Source of the DNA: Stratiformator vulcanicus
Lineage (GTDB): Bacteria > Planctomycetota > Planctomycetia > Planctomycetales > Planctomycetaceae
DNA length: 64,000 nt
Direction: 5' to 3'
Assembly (NCBI RefSeq): GCF_007744515.1
Contig: NZ_CP036268.1
Location: 1,002,529-1,066,528, forward strand
The position numbers and the translations under genes were made by a program. Shown one piece after another: positions 8,799 to 17,021 of this stretch (position 1 is the stretch's first letter; the number at the start of each line of letters is the position of its first letter). The notes under the pieces are model-generated. The model had not been told where the DNA came from and searched no databases. It saw only the letters and a program-made list of their open reading frames with translations.

Positions 8799-9612
8799 AA
8801 ACTTCGACTTCGACCGGTCGTGGCGTCGGGGCCTGCCGTTGCGGAACGTATTCGACGGCGTCGACCGCGCGAACTTTACCGTCTCCTTGCTCCTCCAGAT
8901 CGAATTCAATAATTGAACGACGGTCGCGAAGCCCGGCAAATCGGGCGTTCGTGGTCGGTTCGCCGTCCTCGCTAAACTCATTGATGTGCAGGAAGACGTC
9001 GTCGCGAAAATCGGTCTTTCCGAAGCCGGTCAGGATCGTCAGAAAGCCGAAGCCTCGTTCTTCATCGACATGGTGCATAAACCCGCGATGGGTGCCCTCA
9101 TCGTCCCGAGGCGGCAGCAAATTCGGGATCAGCGGTCCGGAGTAGAAGTTGTCGGCCTCATCACGCAGTTCGTCACTGCAATTCGAGAATGCCATCACGT
9201 CAACCCGTTTGCCGCGATCCTGCAGGGCGCGCACGAGCCGCAGAAAGTCTCCGTCGCCGCTGCCTAATAAGACATAGTCGAGGTTGTCCGACTGCATCAG
9301 CGCCTCGACGGCCAGTTCGAGGTCAGCGCTCCCCGCGTATCGCTGGTTGCCTTCCGCGTCAAAATATTTCTTGACCGGCTTCAGGACGAGCCGAAACCCC
9401 GTGCGGCGGATGACCTGGTGATACGATACTATTTTTGCCCGGTAACGTTCGTCCTCCTCCATCCGCTGGCGGTCGACCGTCATATAAGCGTTGGCCCGCA
9501 AAATTGAAGTTCCTTGTGCCGCAACCAGATCCATGGCCGCCTCGTAACGCATGCCCCAACCGCCGTTGCGAGTCAGGTTTTCAATATCAAGAAAAATACC
9601 GGCTTTTAACAT
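8797..9612 (-). CDS. NYN-domain (LabA/DUF88-like) ribonuclease fused to a cold-shock domain
   Basis: 271 residues. The N-terminal half is a PIN-like NYN domain: the acidic residues expected for metal binding are D9 (IFLDIENL), D97 (SADLEL) and D120/D122 (GSGDGDF). From about residue 175 comes a cold-shock-like OB fold (RGFMHHVDEERGFGFL, then DDVFLHINEF), with a conserved GFGF and VFLH pair for single-stranded nucleic acid binding. The combination suggests an RNase with its own RNA-binding module acting in the cytosol. It lies at the end of a minus-strand series (hslV to this gene). Target RNAs are unknown. Confidence 0.85.
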   Translation of the reverse strand: MLKAGIFLDIENLTRNGGWGMRYEAAMDLVAAQGTSILRANAYMTVDRQRMEEDERYRAKIVSYHQVIRRTGFRLVLKPVKKYFDAEGNQRYAGSADLELAVEALMQSDNLDYVLLGSGDGDFLRLVRALQDRGKRVDVMAFSNCSDELRDEADNFYSGPLIPNLLPPRDDEGTHRGFMHHVDEERGFGFLTILTGFGKTDFRDDVFLHINEFSEDGEPTTNARFAGLRDRRSIIEFDLEEQGDGKVRAVDAVEYVPQRQAPTPRPVEVEV

Positions 9613-9713
9613 CGTGCTTGAAACTCCAAAATACTAATAAGTTCAATTGAAAATTGGTGATCGTTCCGCCTTACTTCGCGGCGAACTCGTCCGGTTTCAT
9701 CTTTAAGACATGA

Positions 9714-10316
9714 CTAGGTGTCGAAGGCAAACGGGCCGGCCAGAACGAAGTCGCCGATCGGGTTTCGTCCGGAAGGTTCTTCTCGTTCCTGCAACTCGGT
9801 CGGTAAATCGTCCGGGTCACCCGGTCGACCGATCGCGATCATTGCTTCAACCTCGTAGTCGTCGGGAATACTGAGTTGGGCTCGGGCTTTCCCTCGATCG
9901 AATCCGGCCATCGCATGTGCGACGAGATTCATCGAGGCGGCCTGCAGCAGAAGATTCTGCATCGCTGCTCCCGCATCGAGCGTATGGACCGGATTGGGTT
10001 TCCCGTTCTTGGCGAAGGTCTTCTTTGATAAGAGCACAATTAAGTCCGACGCGTTGTCGCACCAAGCCTGGTTGGCTTCCATCAACAAGCCGAAGAAGGT
10101 CTTCCAGTGCTCGGAGTCACGTCTGGCGTAAAGGAATCGCCACTCCTGCTCGTTATAGGTCGAGGGCGCCCAACGGGCTGCCTCGAACAGCGACGCGAGG
10201 TGCTCGTCCGTGACGACGCCGCCGTCCATGGCTCGCGGAGACCAACGCTTGAGCAGCAGTGCTTCGATGGGGTGATCCGCGGTTCTCAACTCGAGCGGAT
10301 CGGGCAATTCAGCCAT
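9714..10316 (-). CDS. Nitroreductase-family flavoprotein
   Basis: 200 residues. Nitroreductase-fold features are the N-terminal 'LLLKRWSPRAMDGGVVTDEHLASLFEAARWAPSTYNEQEW' region, matching the FMN-binding R-x-S-x-R and A-x-x-APS-x-x-N-x-Q motifs, and the helical D-A-G-A-A-M-Q-N-L-L segment. The C-terminal GRPGDPDDLP is the usual FMN phosphate loop. It is probably an NAD(P)H-dependent, FMN-containing reductase of unknown substrate. A good ribosome-binding site (aaggag, about 8 bases before the ATG) supports the start. It lies between two unrelated minus-strand genes. Confidence 0.9.
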   Translation of the reverse strand: MAELPDPLELRTADHPIEALLLKRWSPRAMDGGVVTDEHLASLFEAARWAPSTYNEQEWRFLYARRDSEHWKTFFGLLMEANQAWCDNASDLIVLLSKKTFAKNGKPNPVHTLDAGAAMQNLLLQAASMNLVAHAMAGFDRGKARAQLSIPDDYEVEAMIAIGRPGDPDDLPTELQEREEPSGRNPIGDFVLAGPFAFDT

Positions 10317-10432
10317 GAATCAAACTCCTTATCCAATAATTGATGATCGACCATTTTGCGCCGCGATCTGCCGGTGGGGAAGCGACCCGAAAAAATCGGG
10401 AAAGTAACCAGCATCGCCAGAGCGCTTTGTGT

Positions 10433-10966
10433 TCAGTTAAGAAATCCGCGGTCCCGAAGTTCGCTGAGATTGCCGGGCGCGCTCTCGATCGCCTTTTCGA
10501 CCGCGTATTTCAGCAGCGCAACGCCACCGAGCCCCATCGGAGCGGTGAGAATTGCGACACGATCTTCGTCCTCATCGTCGAGCCGTTGTTTCAGGCGGGC
10601 AACGATCTCGTCGACGCCATCGCCGGAAAGGTCGACGTTGCGAGACTGATTCGAAAATTTGGCATTCGGGAAACTGATCCCGCGTGCCATGAGGAATTCG
10701 ATCATCGAATCGCCCTCCCCTTCCTCGAAGAAGCCTTCGAACTCGGGATCGGCGTTCTCGGGGGTGATGATCGACGGTCGCGTGATCCGGATTTCTCCCC
10801 TTGTCGCGGCGATTGAACCGTCATCGGAGTCGGGGCCGACGATCAGAAAATAAGGCAGATCGGTCGCGCCGAAGGTAAACAGGGTATAGGGCATCGACCG
10901 TTCGACCCGCACGGCGTTCCATAACGCGCCGAGCGGCCCGGGAGGGCGAAAATCAGAAAACGACAT
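10433..10966 (-). CDS. Conserved hypothetical protein
   Basis: 177 residues, acidic, no signal peptide and no transmembrane helix. The visible features are an N-terminal proline-rich SDFRPPGPLGALWNAVRVERSMPY and a C-terminal small-residue helix with a GLGGVALLKYAVEKAI stretch. I do not recognise the family. It lies 67 bases downstream of hslU on the same strand, so it could be the last gene of the hslV-TA-hslU run, but it shows no proteolysis motif. Confidence 0.6.
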   Translation of the reverse strand: MSFSDFRPPGPLGALWNAVRVERSMPYTLFTFGATDLPYFLIVGPDSDDGSIAATRGEIRITRPSIITPENADPEFEGFFEEGEGDSMIEFLMARGISFPNAKFSNQSRNVDLSGDGVDEIVARLKQRLDDEDEDRVAILTAPMGLGGVALLKYAVEKAIESAPGNLSELRDRGFLN

Positions 10967-11033
10967 GGCAAATTGACTGCGTGAAAATTCAAAGTGAGAC
11001 CGGAACCGCTCGGCTGTGCTGGGAAGCGCGGTG

Positions 11034-12419
11034 CTACAAAATAAACTTGGTCAGGTCTTCATCCTCCAACACCGGGGCGAGTCGCTGACGCACATAATCG
11101 ACATCGACCTTTGTTGCTCCAGCTTCCTCCGGTGCGTCGAAACTGACTTGCTCAAGCAACCGCTCCATTACGGTGTGAAGCCGTCGCGCTCCGATGTTCT
11201 GCGTCGACTGGTTCACGCGATGCGCGATCGACGCCAATTCTTCCAGCCCGTCGTCGGTGAACTCAAGCTCCACGCCATCGATCTCCAACAACGCCGCGTA
11301 TTGCCGCGTGAGAGAGTTGCGGGGAACGGTGAGGATACGCAGAAAGTCGTCCCGTGTCAGGTCTGCGAGTTCGACACGAATCGGAAATCGCCCCTGCAAT
11401 TCCGGCATCAGATCGGCCGGTTTCGATTGATGAAACGCTCCCGCGGCGATGAAGAGAATGTCATCCGTTTTCAGCGAGCCGTAGCGGGTCTGCACGGTGG
11501 TCCCTTCGACGATCGGCAGCAAATCTCGCTGCACGCCCTGCCGGGAGACGTCTGATCCACTGCGTCCGCCGTCACTGCCGGTGGCGACCTTATCGATCTC
11601 GTCCACAAATACGATTCCACTCGACTCGGCGAGCTTCACCGCCTCTTCGTGAACTGCGTCGGTATCGGTCAGCGCGTCCAGTTCTTCTTCGAAAAGAATC
11701 TCCTTGGCGTTTTTGACTTCGACTTCCCGGCGCTTCGATTTCTTCGGCATCAGTTGCTCGAACAGATTCTGCAACTCCATCTGATCCATGCCGGCGTTCG
11801 AGAGTACCTGCACGGGCGAGCCTTTTTGCCGGATCGAGATCTCGACCTTGCGTTGATCCAATTCGCCGTTGCGAAGCATCTCCCGAAACTTTTCTCGGGT
11901 CCTGTGCTTCGGAGGTACATCATCGGACGATGTCGGCTCCTGCTCGACGTCGTCGTCCGATGCCGAAAGTGGGCGTGGCTCCATCCCGGGCAGGAGGAGA
12001 TCGAGCAGGCGATCTTCGGCTCTCAAGCGGGCCTCGTCTTCAACTTCAACTCGTTTACTGCGGACCACTAGGTTGACGGCCGCGTCCACGAGATCGCGAA
12101 TCATGCTTTCGACGTCGCGTCCGTAGTAACCGACTTCCGTGTATTTGGTCGCTTCGACCTTCACGAACGGCGCACCGATAATCCGCGCCAGCCGACGGGT
12201 GATTTCGGTCTTGCCGACACCCGTCGGGCCGATCATCAGAATGTTCTTCGGGCCGATTTCCCGCCGCATTTCCGCCGGGAGCTTCGCCCAGCGCCGGCGA
12301 TTGCGCAGCGCGATCGCGACACTCCGCTTTGCATCTTGCTGACCGACGATGTGGCGATCCAACTCGGCGACAATTTGGCGGGGAGTCAGGTCGGATTCAG
12401 AAATTAAATCTTGCGGCAT
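11034..12419 (-). CDS. hslU: ATP-dependent protease ATPase subunit HslU
   Basis: 461 residues, matching ClpY/HslU. It contains LTPRQIVAELDRHIVGQQDAK, Walker A GPTGVGKT (residues 64-71), the pore-loop GYYGRD (VGYYGRDVESM), Walker B GIVFVDEIDK, and the conserved C-terminal tail ending LTKFIL, which inserts into HslV to activate it. The I domain carries a charged insertion (about residues 150-180). HslU unfolds substrates and feeds them to the HslV peptidase in the cytosol. Its partner hslV is upstream on the same strand, but a ParDE-like pair is interposed. Confidence 0.97.
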   Translation of the reverse strand: MPQDLISESDLTPRQIVAELDRHIVGQQDAKRSVAIALRNRRRWAKLPAEMRREIGPKNILMIGPTGVGKTEITRRLARIIGAPFVKVEATKYTEVGYYGRDVESMIRDLVDAAVNLVVRSKRVEVEDEARLRAEDRLLDLLLPGMEPRPLSASDDDVEQEPTSSDDVPPKHRTREKFREMLRNGELDQRKVEISIRQKGSPVQVLSNAGMDQMELQNLFEQLMPKKSKRREVEVKNAKEILFEEELDALTDTDAVHEEAVKLAESSGIVFVDEIDKVATGSDGGRSGSDVSRQGVQRDLLPIVEGTTVQTRYGSLKTDDILFIAAGAFHQSKPADLMPELQGRFPIRVELADLTRDDFLRILTVPRNSLTRQYAALLEIDGVELEFTDDGLEELASIAHRVNQSTQNIGARRLHTVMERLLEQVSFDAPEEAGATKVDVDYVRQRLAPVLEDEDLTKFIL

Positions 12420-12467
12420 AATTGGTCAGTTAAAGTCAGTTTCTTCGATGTCGTCTTGGGCGACGTG

Positions 12468-12749
12468 TCAGATTGAACGAATCAGAACCTCGTCGTCACG
12501 GACGACAAACAGGATCCGGTGCGTCATCCGTTTCCGGTAACCAAAGTGAAGTTCCCGCAGTTCCATTTGCAGGTGATGATCTTCACGCGCATGTGGAAGG
12601 CGGTGCGGGTCGGTCTCCAACGTCGCAATCGATTGCAGTATCGAACGGTACCAGGACTCTGAGAACTGCGGAGCATTGACTTCGTACCATTCGACGGCCT
12701 CAAGCAATTGACGTTCGGCCCGCTGAGAAAGCTTGACCCGATACCTCAT
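12468..12749 (-). CDS. ParE-type toxin
   Basis: 93 residues from the ATG at 12749, chosen because it forms a 4-base ATGA overlap with the antitoxin stop; an upstream GTG-type start at 12761 is also open. The layout is classical ParE/RelE: MRYRVKLSQRAERQLLEAVEWYEVNAPQFSESWYRSI, then DPHRLPHAREDHH, then the hairpin LRELHFGYRKRMTHRILFVVRDDEVLI. Predicted activity is gyrase poisoning or mRNA cleavage. It is inserted between hslV and hslU. Confidence 0.85.
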   Translation of the reverse strand: MRYRVKLSQRAERQLLEAVEWYEVNAPQFSESWYRSILQSIATLETDPHRLPHAREDHHLQMELRELHFGYRKRMTHRILFVVRDDEVLIRSI

Positions 12750-13000
12750 GAAGCCGACCAACCTCGCTGAGACTCGATATCCGCGGTTACTTCATCGAGT
12801 GATCTAGTTCGGCCAGCTGCCTCGTCGGCGAGGCTCGCCTCGACATCTTCCATAACCGCACGAGTTTCGTCGTCAATATCCATACTTCGAAGAGCAGTTC
12901 GGATGACTTGGATCGGGTCGGTGAATGCACCGCTCGCAATCGCTCGATTGATCTGTTCTTCGACATCCGACGGTAATTCGATGGTCATGTATCTATCCAT
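12746..13000 (-). CDS. ParD-like antitoxin
   Basis: 84 residues (a second ATG at 12988 is also possible). The N terminus MTIELPSDVEEQINRAIASGAFTDPIQVIRTAL is a ribbon-helix-helix DNA-binding domain of the ParD type. The acidic, disordered C terminus (DEAAGRTRSLDEVTADIESQRGW) would wrap the toxin. It overlaps the toxin start by ATGA and probably autorepresses the pair. Its upstream neighbour hslV ends 44 bases before it. Confidence 0.8.
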   Translation of the reverse strand: MDRYMTIELPSDVEEQINRAIASGAFTDPIQVIRTALRSMDIDDETRAVMEDVEASLADEAAGRTRSLDEVTADIESQRGWSAS

Positions 13001-13044
13001 AAAGCTTCAGGACCGAAAACAGCGACAGTCGACGGTACTCGAGA

Positions 13045-13632
13045 CTACACAGCCGCATCAGCGGAAGCGCCCAATTCCTCGACCAGAATGTTCTCATTAG
13101 TATACACGTCGATCTCCGCGGCAATCCCCAGCGACTGCCGGACGACCTCGGCCGGCGATAATTCGGTGTTTCGCATCAGAGCCCGTGCGGCTGCCGTCGC
13201 GTAAGAGCCGCCCGAGCCGATGCCAATGATTCCGTCAGTCGGCTGAACGACATCGCCGGTTCCCGAAAGGAGCAGCGTGACCTCCGGGTTGACGACGACC
13301 ATCATCGCTTCGAGCTTCCGTAGCGCTCGGTCGGTTCGCCAGTCGCGGGCCAGCTCCGTCGCGGCCCGCACAATGTTGCCGGGAAAGTCTTTCGCCTTCG
13401 ATTCGAATCGTTCGAGAAGTGCGAACGCGTCCGCCGTCGATCCCGCAAACCCGACGAGGACCTTCCCGTCGAGCATCGGGCGAATCTTTCGCGTGTCCGA
13501 CTTCAGGACCGTGTTGTTGAATGTCACCTGGCCGTCTCCCCCGAGAGCCACGTGATCACCGCGACGCACCGTCAGAATGGTCGTCGAGTGCCAACCCGCA
13601 CGTTCGCGTCGGGAGCAATCAGAGCTTTTCAT
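13045..13632 (-). CDS. hslV: ATP-dependent protease peptidase subunit HslV
   Basis: About 195 residues. The frame is open back to 13728, but the ATG at 13632 is preferred: a ggaaag ribosome-binding site lies 9 bases upstream and it gives a short prosequence of 16 residues before the catalytic threonine in [10 protein letters not shown]. The proteasome beta-type fold shows [32 protein letters not shown] and the [16 protein letters not shown] region. HslV forms the proteolytic dodecamer activated by HslU. The gene order hslV-TA-hslU is broken by the intervening toxin-antitoxin pair. Confidence is lower for the exact start than for the identity. Confidence 0.93.
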   Translation of the reverse strand: MKSSDCSRRERAGWHSTTILTVRRGDHVALGGDGQVTFNNTVLKSDTRKIRPMLDGKVLVGFAGSTADAFALLERFESKAKDFPGNIVRAATELARDWRTDRALRKLEAMMVVVNPEVTLLLSGTGDVVQPTDGIIGIGSGGSYATAAARALMRNTELSPAEVVRQSLGIAAEIDVYTNENILVEELGASADAAV

Positions 13633-13794
13633 CAGATCAGGCTTTCCGTCCGACCACGACGACAGCGCAGCGAGCGTTGAGCGTGGCAAAGCGGGTGAAG
13701 TTTTCCGGTCATCTGGCCGATCCACCATCTTAGAGGCCGATGTCGCTTCGAACGAGGCCGCACGCCTCGAATTTAATCCTTAGCATGCCAACGA

Positions 13795-14727
13795 ATGTCC
13801 GATTCGCCCGAAGCCCCCGACCGAGACGCCGACGCCATCGTTGCGGCGTGCCGGGCGAACATCACTGTCATTGCCGAATCGCTCAACCAGTGCTTTGACG
13901 AGGAATGGGCTCTCGAAGTATCCGAGACAGCGAGTTTTACGGAAGGCGCGGAAGCGAACATCCCGGCGGAGGCCGGGTTAGTGGTCACGATCGATCTGTC
14001 GGACGAGACCGTCGTCGCTTTGGTGCCCGCTTCGCTGCCGCTGCCAGACTGGCTGAGCGATCCGGATGAGAGCCAGTCGGCTCGTCTCCAGACGCTGGCG
14101 ATGGAGTGGTCGCTCAACCTGCTTCCGAAGGACGCCGAAGCTGAGGCGTCTCAGGCTGAGTCTGTTGAAGACTTGAGGGCCGCGGTCAATGAACGGGCGG
14201 GCGAGGCCACGATTATTCCGCTGAACATCGAGGGGAATGAGTCGTCGATCGCCATTCTCTACCCGTGCTCGAAGAGCAGCACGCCGTCGTCAGACGGGGA
14301 CGACGAGACGACGGAAGACTCGGAAACCGCCCCGGTGGAAAACCATGACCAATCGGCCGAGGTGGAGGCATCGAGCAGCGATGATCCGGACCCCGACGAT
14401 CAAGCGGCATCTGATCCCGACGAACAGCAATCGGAACCTCCGAAGACACCGGAGCAACTGGCTGGCGAACTGCGCGCAAAACGGCTGCGGAAGCTACCGG
14501 TGCAAGTCATCGTCCGCCTTGCCGAAAAAAAGATCGATTTGAGGCAACTGCTCGCCCTATCGCCCGGCTCACTGATCATGTTCAACAAGAGCTGCGAAGA
14601 CCTGCTCGACTTGTACGTTAACAACCAGCGCTACTGCCGGGGCGAGGCGGTCAAAATCGGCGAAAAGTTCGGCCTGAAGGTCGACGAAGTCGGAATCGTC
14701 GAAAAACGTCAGCAGAAAGTGCTGTAG
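13795..14727 (+). CDS. SpoA-domain protein, FliN/FliM C-terminal-like
   Basis: 310 residues. The N-terminal 140 residues are acidic, followed by a disordered acidic/serine linker (about 155-222). The C-terminal 80 residues fit the SpoA fold of FliN, YscQ and FliM: LRKLPVQVIVRLAEKKIDLRQLLALSPGSLIMF, then VNNQRYCRGEAVKIGEKFGLKVDEVG, matching the L-x-x-LPV...LL-x-LxPGS-x-I...V-N...G-x-x-V...G-x-x-I pattern. SpoA proteins build the flagellar switch C-ring or type III secretion sorting platform. No flagellar or secretion gene is nearby, so the role is open. Confidence 0.75.
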   Translation: MSDSPEAPDRDADAIVAACRANITVIAESLNQCFDEEWALEVSETASFTEGAEANIPAEAGLVVTIDLSDETVVALVPASLPLPDWLSDPDESQSARLQTLAMEWSLNLLPKDAEAEASQAESVEDLRAAVNERAGEATIIPLNIEGNESSIAILYPCSKSSTPSSDGDDETTEDSETAPVENHDQSAEVEASSSDDPDPDDQAASDPDEQQSEPPKTPEQLAGELRAKRLRKLPVQVIVRLAEKKIDLRQLLALSPGSLIMFNKSCEDLLDLYVNNQRYCRGEAVKIGEKFGLKVDEVGIVEKRQQKVL

Positions 14728-14748
14728 CGCGTTGAGTGTTGAGTCGCC

Positions 14749-14785
14749 AAAGGTGAGAGTATTCCCAATCTGGACTCTCAACTTT
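14749..14785. repeat. Purine-rich inverted repeat (hairpin) element
   Basis: aaaggtgagagt (14749-14760) and actctcaacttt (14774-14785) pair at 11 of 12 positions around a 13-base loop. The arm sequence resembles the ends of the elements at 17022-17424 and 29990-30158. It lies 11 bases before the start of the amidotransferase gene. Confidence 0.55.
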
Positions 14786-14795
14786 CGACGCCGCA

Positions 14796-15401
14796 ATGCT
14801 CTATATCCTCGATAATTACGATTCGTTCACGTACAACCTCGTGCAGCGGTTCGGCGAGATCGACCCGGCCATTGAGCTGACCGTCGAGCGAAACGATCAA
14901 ACGTCGATCGAGGCGATCGAACGCCTGGATCCCGATCGGATCGTCATATCGCCCGGCCCCTGCACGCCGGCGGAGGCAGGTCTCTCCAAAGAGATCGTGT
15001 CACACTTCGGTCCGACGATTCCGATCCTGGGCGTCTGTCTGGGGCACCAGTGCATCTCGGAAGCCTTCGGCGGCAAAGTCGTGCGGGCCAATCGTCTGAT
15101 GCACGGGAAAACGTCGCAGATTCATCACGACGGGACGGGCGTATTCGCCGGGCTGCCCAATCCCTTCGAAGCAACTCGCTATCACAGCCTGATCGTGCCG
15201 CCCGATGCGTTGCCCGACGAATTCGAAGTCAACGCCTGGACCAGAGATGACGAATTCGAACGCGAAGTCATGGGCTTTCGACATCGAGCACACCCGGTCC
15301 ACGGCGTGCAATTCCATCCGGAAAGTTTCCTGACGCTCTCGGGATACGACTTGCTGAGAAACTTTCTCAAATTCGGAACGACTGAGCCGGTTGCGACGTA
15401 G
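14796..15401 (+). CDS. trpG: Glutamine amidotransferase, anthranilate synthase II / aminodeoxychorismate synthase II
   Basis: 201 residues. A class I glutamine amidotransferase that supplies ammonia from glutamine for anthranilate or 4-amino-4-deoxychorismate synthesis. The N terminus ILDNYDSFTYNL is diagnostic of TrpG/PabA, the oxyanion motif SPGPCTP is present, the nucleophile is C81 in GVCLGHQ and the catalytic His/Glu are H174 and E176 in FHPES. No TrpE or PabB partner is in the window, so it may serve both tryptophan and folate synthesis, as bifunctional subunits do elsewhere. pabA is the alternative symbol. Confidence 0.93.
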   Translation: MLYILDNYDSFTYNLVQRFGEIDPAIELTVERNDQTSIEAIERLDPDRIVISPGPCTPAEAGLSKEIVSHFGPTIPILGVCLGHQCISEAFGGKVVRANRLMHGKTSQIHHDGTGVFAGLPNPFEATRYHSLIVPPDALPDEFEVNAWTRDDEFEREVMGFRHRAHPVHGVQFHPESFLTLSGYDLLRNFLKFGTTEPVAT

Positions 15402-15553
15402 GAATTCTCGCCCGCGCTGAGAACTCGCTATCCGACGCATGGGAGATTTCTCCGCAACGGTACGGTTAGAGCAACGATTGGTTCAGGATGTCGCTGATTC
15501 ACTCAGAAGGTCGCGATGGCGGCGAAATCCGGCCGCGATGCTACACTTGAGCC

Positions 15554-16231
15554 ATGAGAGGATTGCCCCTAATTCCCGCCATGTTCTCGTTCGCCAATGC
15601 AATTTGCGGCGGGGTTGGCGTTTATCTGCTCTGCGGGCCGGTCTCGGTTCACTACGGCCTGTCGATGGCCGTGCTGCTAGGTTCAGTCTGTGCGATTCTC
15701 GCTTCGGTCTTCGACGGGCTCGACGGTGCGGTTGCCCGCTGGCTCGATCAGGAGTCGGAAGTCGGGCGCCGTCTCGATGCCGGTTGCGATATCGTGTCGT
15801 TCGTCGTCCTGCCGATTGTCGCTTCAGTTTGCGTCTTCATGGTCGCCGCACGCCTGTGGCGTGGCTGGGTCGATCCCTTCAATTGGCTGTTTATTTCGGC
15901 CCTTGTCCTTTATTTGATGAGCGGCGTCGCCCGCTTGATTCGAGCGTCCGTCGGACGACCGCAAGCTGATCAGCGATATTTTATCGGGCTGCCGGTACCT
16001 GCAGCCGCTAACCTTGTCATGGTGGCGGCTCTGTTCATCGCACTGCGATGCGACCCGGTCTATGTCGCGTCGGTCTCGGTCGCTCACGCGCTGCCGATGG
16101 TGACGGATCGAGGGTTGATCCTCCTGCTCGATGCGACACTGTTGCTCACATCGGCGTTCATGGCATTGCCCATTCGCATCCCGCACCCGGTTCGCTGGCT
16201 TCAGGACACGCAACACGCGGCGCAGCGTTAG
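15554..16231 (+). CDS. pssA: CDP-alcohol phosphatidyltransferase, probable phosphatidylserine synthase
   Basis: 225 residues, membrane-embedded with about six hydrophobic segments. The family catalytic motif D-x2-DG-x2-AR-x8-G-x3-D-x3-D is complete as DGLDGAVAR...GRRLDAGCD (about residues 54-79). The N terminus 'LPLIPAMFSFANAICGGVGV' (N-x-x-CG) resembles type II phosphatidylserine synthases, which make phosphatidylserine from CDP-diacylglycerol and serine. A phosphatidylglycerol- or inositol-type substrate cannot be excluded. It stands alone: no decarboxylase (psd) follows. Confidence 0.85.
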   Translation: MRGLPLIPAMFSFANAICGGVGVYLLCGPVSVHYGLSMAVLLGSVCAILASVFDGLDGAVARWLDQESEVGRRLDAGCDIVSFVVLPIVASVCVFMVAARLWRGWVDPFNWLFISALVLYLMSGVARLIRASVGRPQADQRYFIGLPVPAAANLVMVAALFIALRCDPVYVASVSVAHALPMVTDRGLILLLDATLLLTSAFMALPIRIPHPVRWLQDTQHAAQR

Positions 16232-16286
16232 TTGTCGGTCGCCCACTCGCGTTCCAATCCGTGAGCGGTCACAATCACACGTGAAG

Positions 16287-16298
16287 CAAGCCCGCAGC
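16287..16298 (-). repeat. Relic of the dispersed intergenic repeat core
   Basis: caagcccgcagc is the exact reverse complement of the 12-base core shared by the repeats at 4179-4208 and 44588-44617. It lies in the spacer between pssA and ribE. A 12-base match could be chance, hence the low confidence. Confidence 0.3.
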
Positions 16299-16408
16299 AA
16301 GACGGCACGTAGAATTTCATCCAAACTCTGTTGCAACTTCCAATAGTTGTCGGTTCCGATTTGTCCGACCGGCCGCCTGCCGAATTCAAACCTTAATTGC
16401 AAGCATCT

Positions 16409-17020
16409 ATGTTCACAGGTTTAGTGGAAGGCCTGGGCGTCGTTCGCCGACTCGAACGGGGCGGGGAAGACCTTCGCCTCGTCGTCGAATCTCCCGTTTC
16501 GATGGGGAACGACTTTTCGATCGGGGACAGCGTCGCATTCAACGGCTGCTGCCTCACGCTTGTTGAACATCACGCAATGGACTCCGGCGGCATGTCGATC
16601 GTCGTCGAAGCGGGAGCGGAAACGCTCCAGAAGACGAACCTCGGCGATCTCGAAGTGGGGCATGCCGTTAATTTGGAGCGAGCCCTCAAAGCCGATGCCC
16701 GGCTCGGGGGGCATTTCGTCCAAGGACACATCGACGGCGTCGGCACGATTCAAAAGATTGAGCGTCACGGCGAGTGGATCGATATGACGTTCAAAGCAGC
16801 GGAATCTTTAACGCAACTTATGGTGGAGAAAGGCTCCATCGCCGTCGACGGAGTCAGCCTCACCGTCGTTAACGTCGACGCCGATTCCTTCAGCGTTGCT
16901 CTCATCCCTCACACTCTTGAAGAAACCACCCTCGGTGATCGCAAGGTCGGCGACGCGGTCAATCTGGAGACCGACGTGCTGGGTAAATACGTGCAGAAGC
17001 TGCTGGCGCAGCGAGTTTAA
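16409..17020 (+). CDS. ribE: Riboflavin synthase, alpha subunit
   Basis: 203 residues from ATG 16409 (the frame extends to a TTG at 16397 but the family starts MFTGLVEG). Two tandem homologous lumazine-binding barrels are visible: MFTGLVEGLG...FNGCCLTLV...NLERALKADARLGGHFVQGHIDG and its repeat GVGTI...VDGVSLTVV...NLETDVLGKYV. The enzyme dismutates two 6,7-dimethyl-8-ribityllumazines to riboflavin. No FMN riboswitch is visible upstream and no other rib gene is adjacent. The stop is followed two bases later by the left arm of an inverted-repeat cassette. Confidence 0.96.
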   Translation: MFTGLVEGLGVVRRLERGGEDLRLVVESPVSMGNDFSIGDSVAFNGCCLTLVEHHAMDSGGMSIVVEAGAETLQKTNLGDLEVGHAVNLERALKADARLGGHFVQGHIDGVGTIQKIERHGEWIDMTFKAAESLTQLMVEKGSIAVDGVSLTVVNVDADSFSVALIPHTLEETTLGDRKVGDAVNLETDVLGKYVQKLLAQRV

Positions 17021-17021
17021 A

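Noticed and set aside
16232-16408. Possible FMN riboswitch upstream of ribE
   Set aside because: The conserved RFN-element segments are not visible in the leader.
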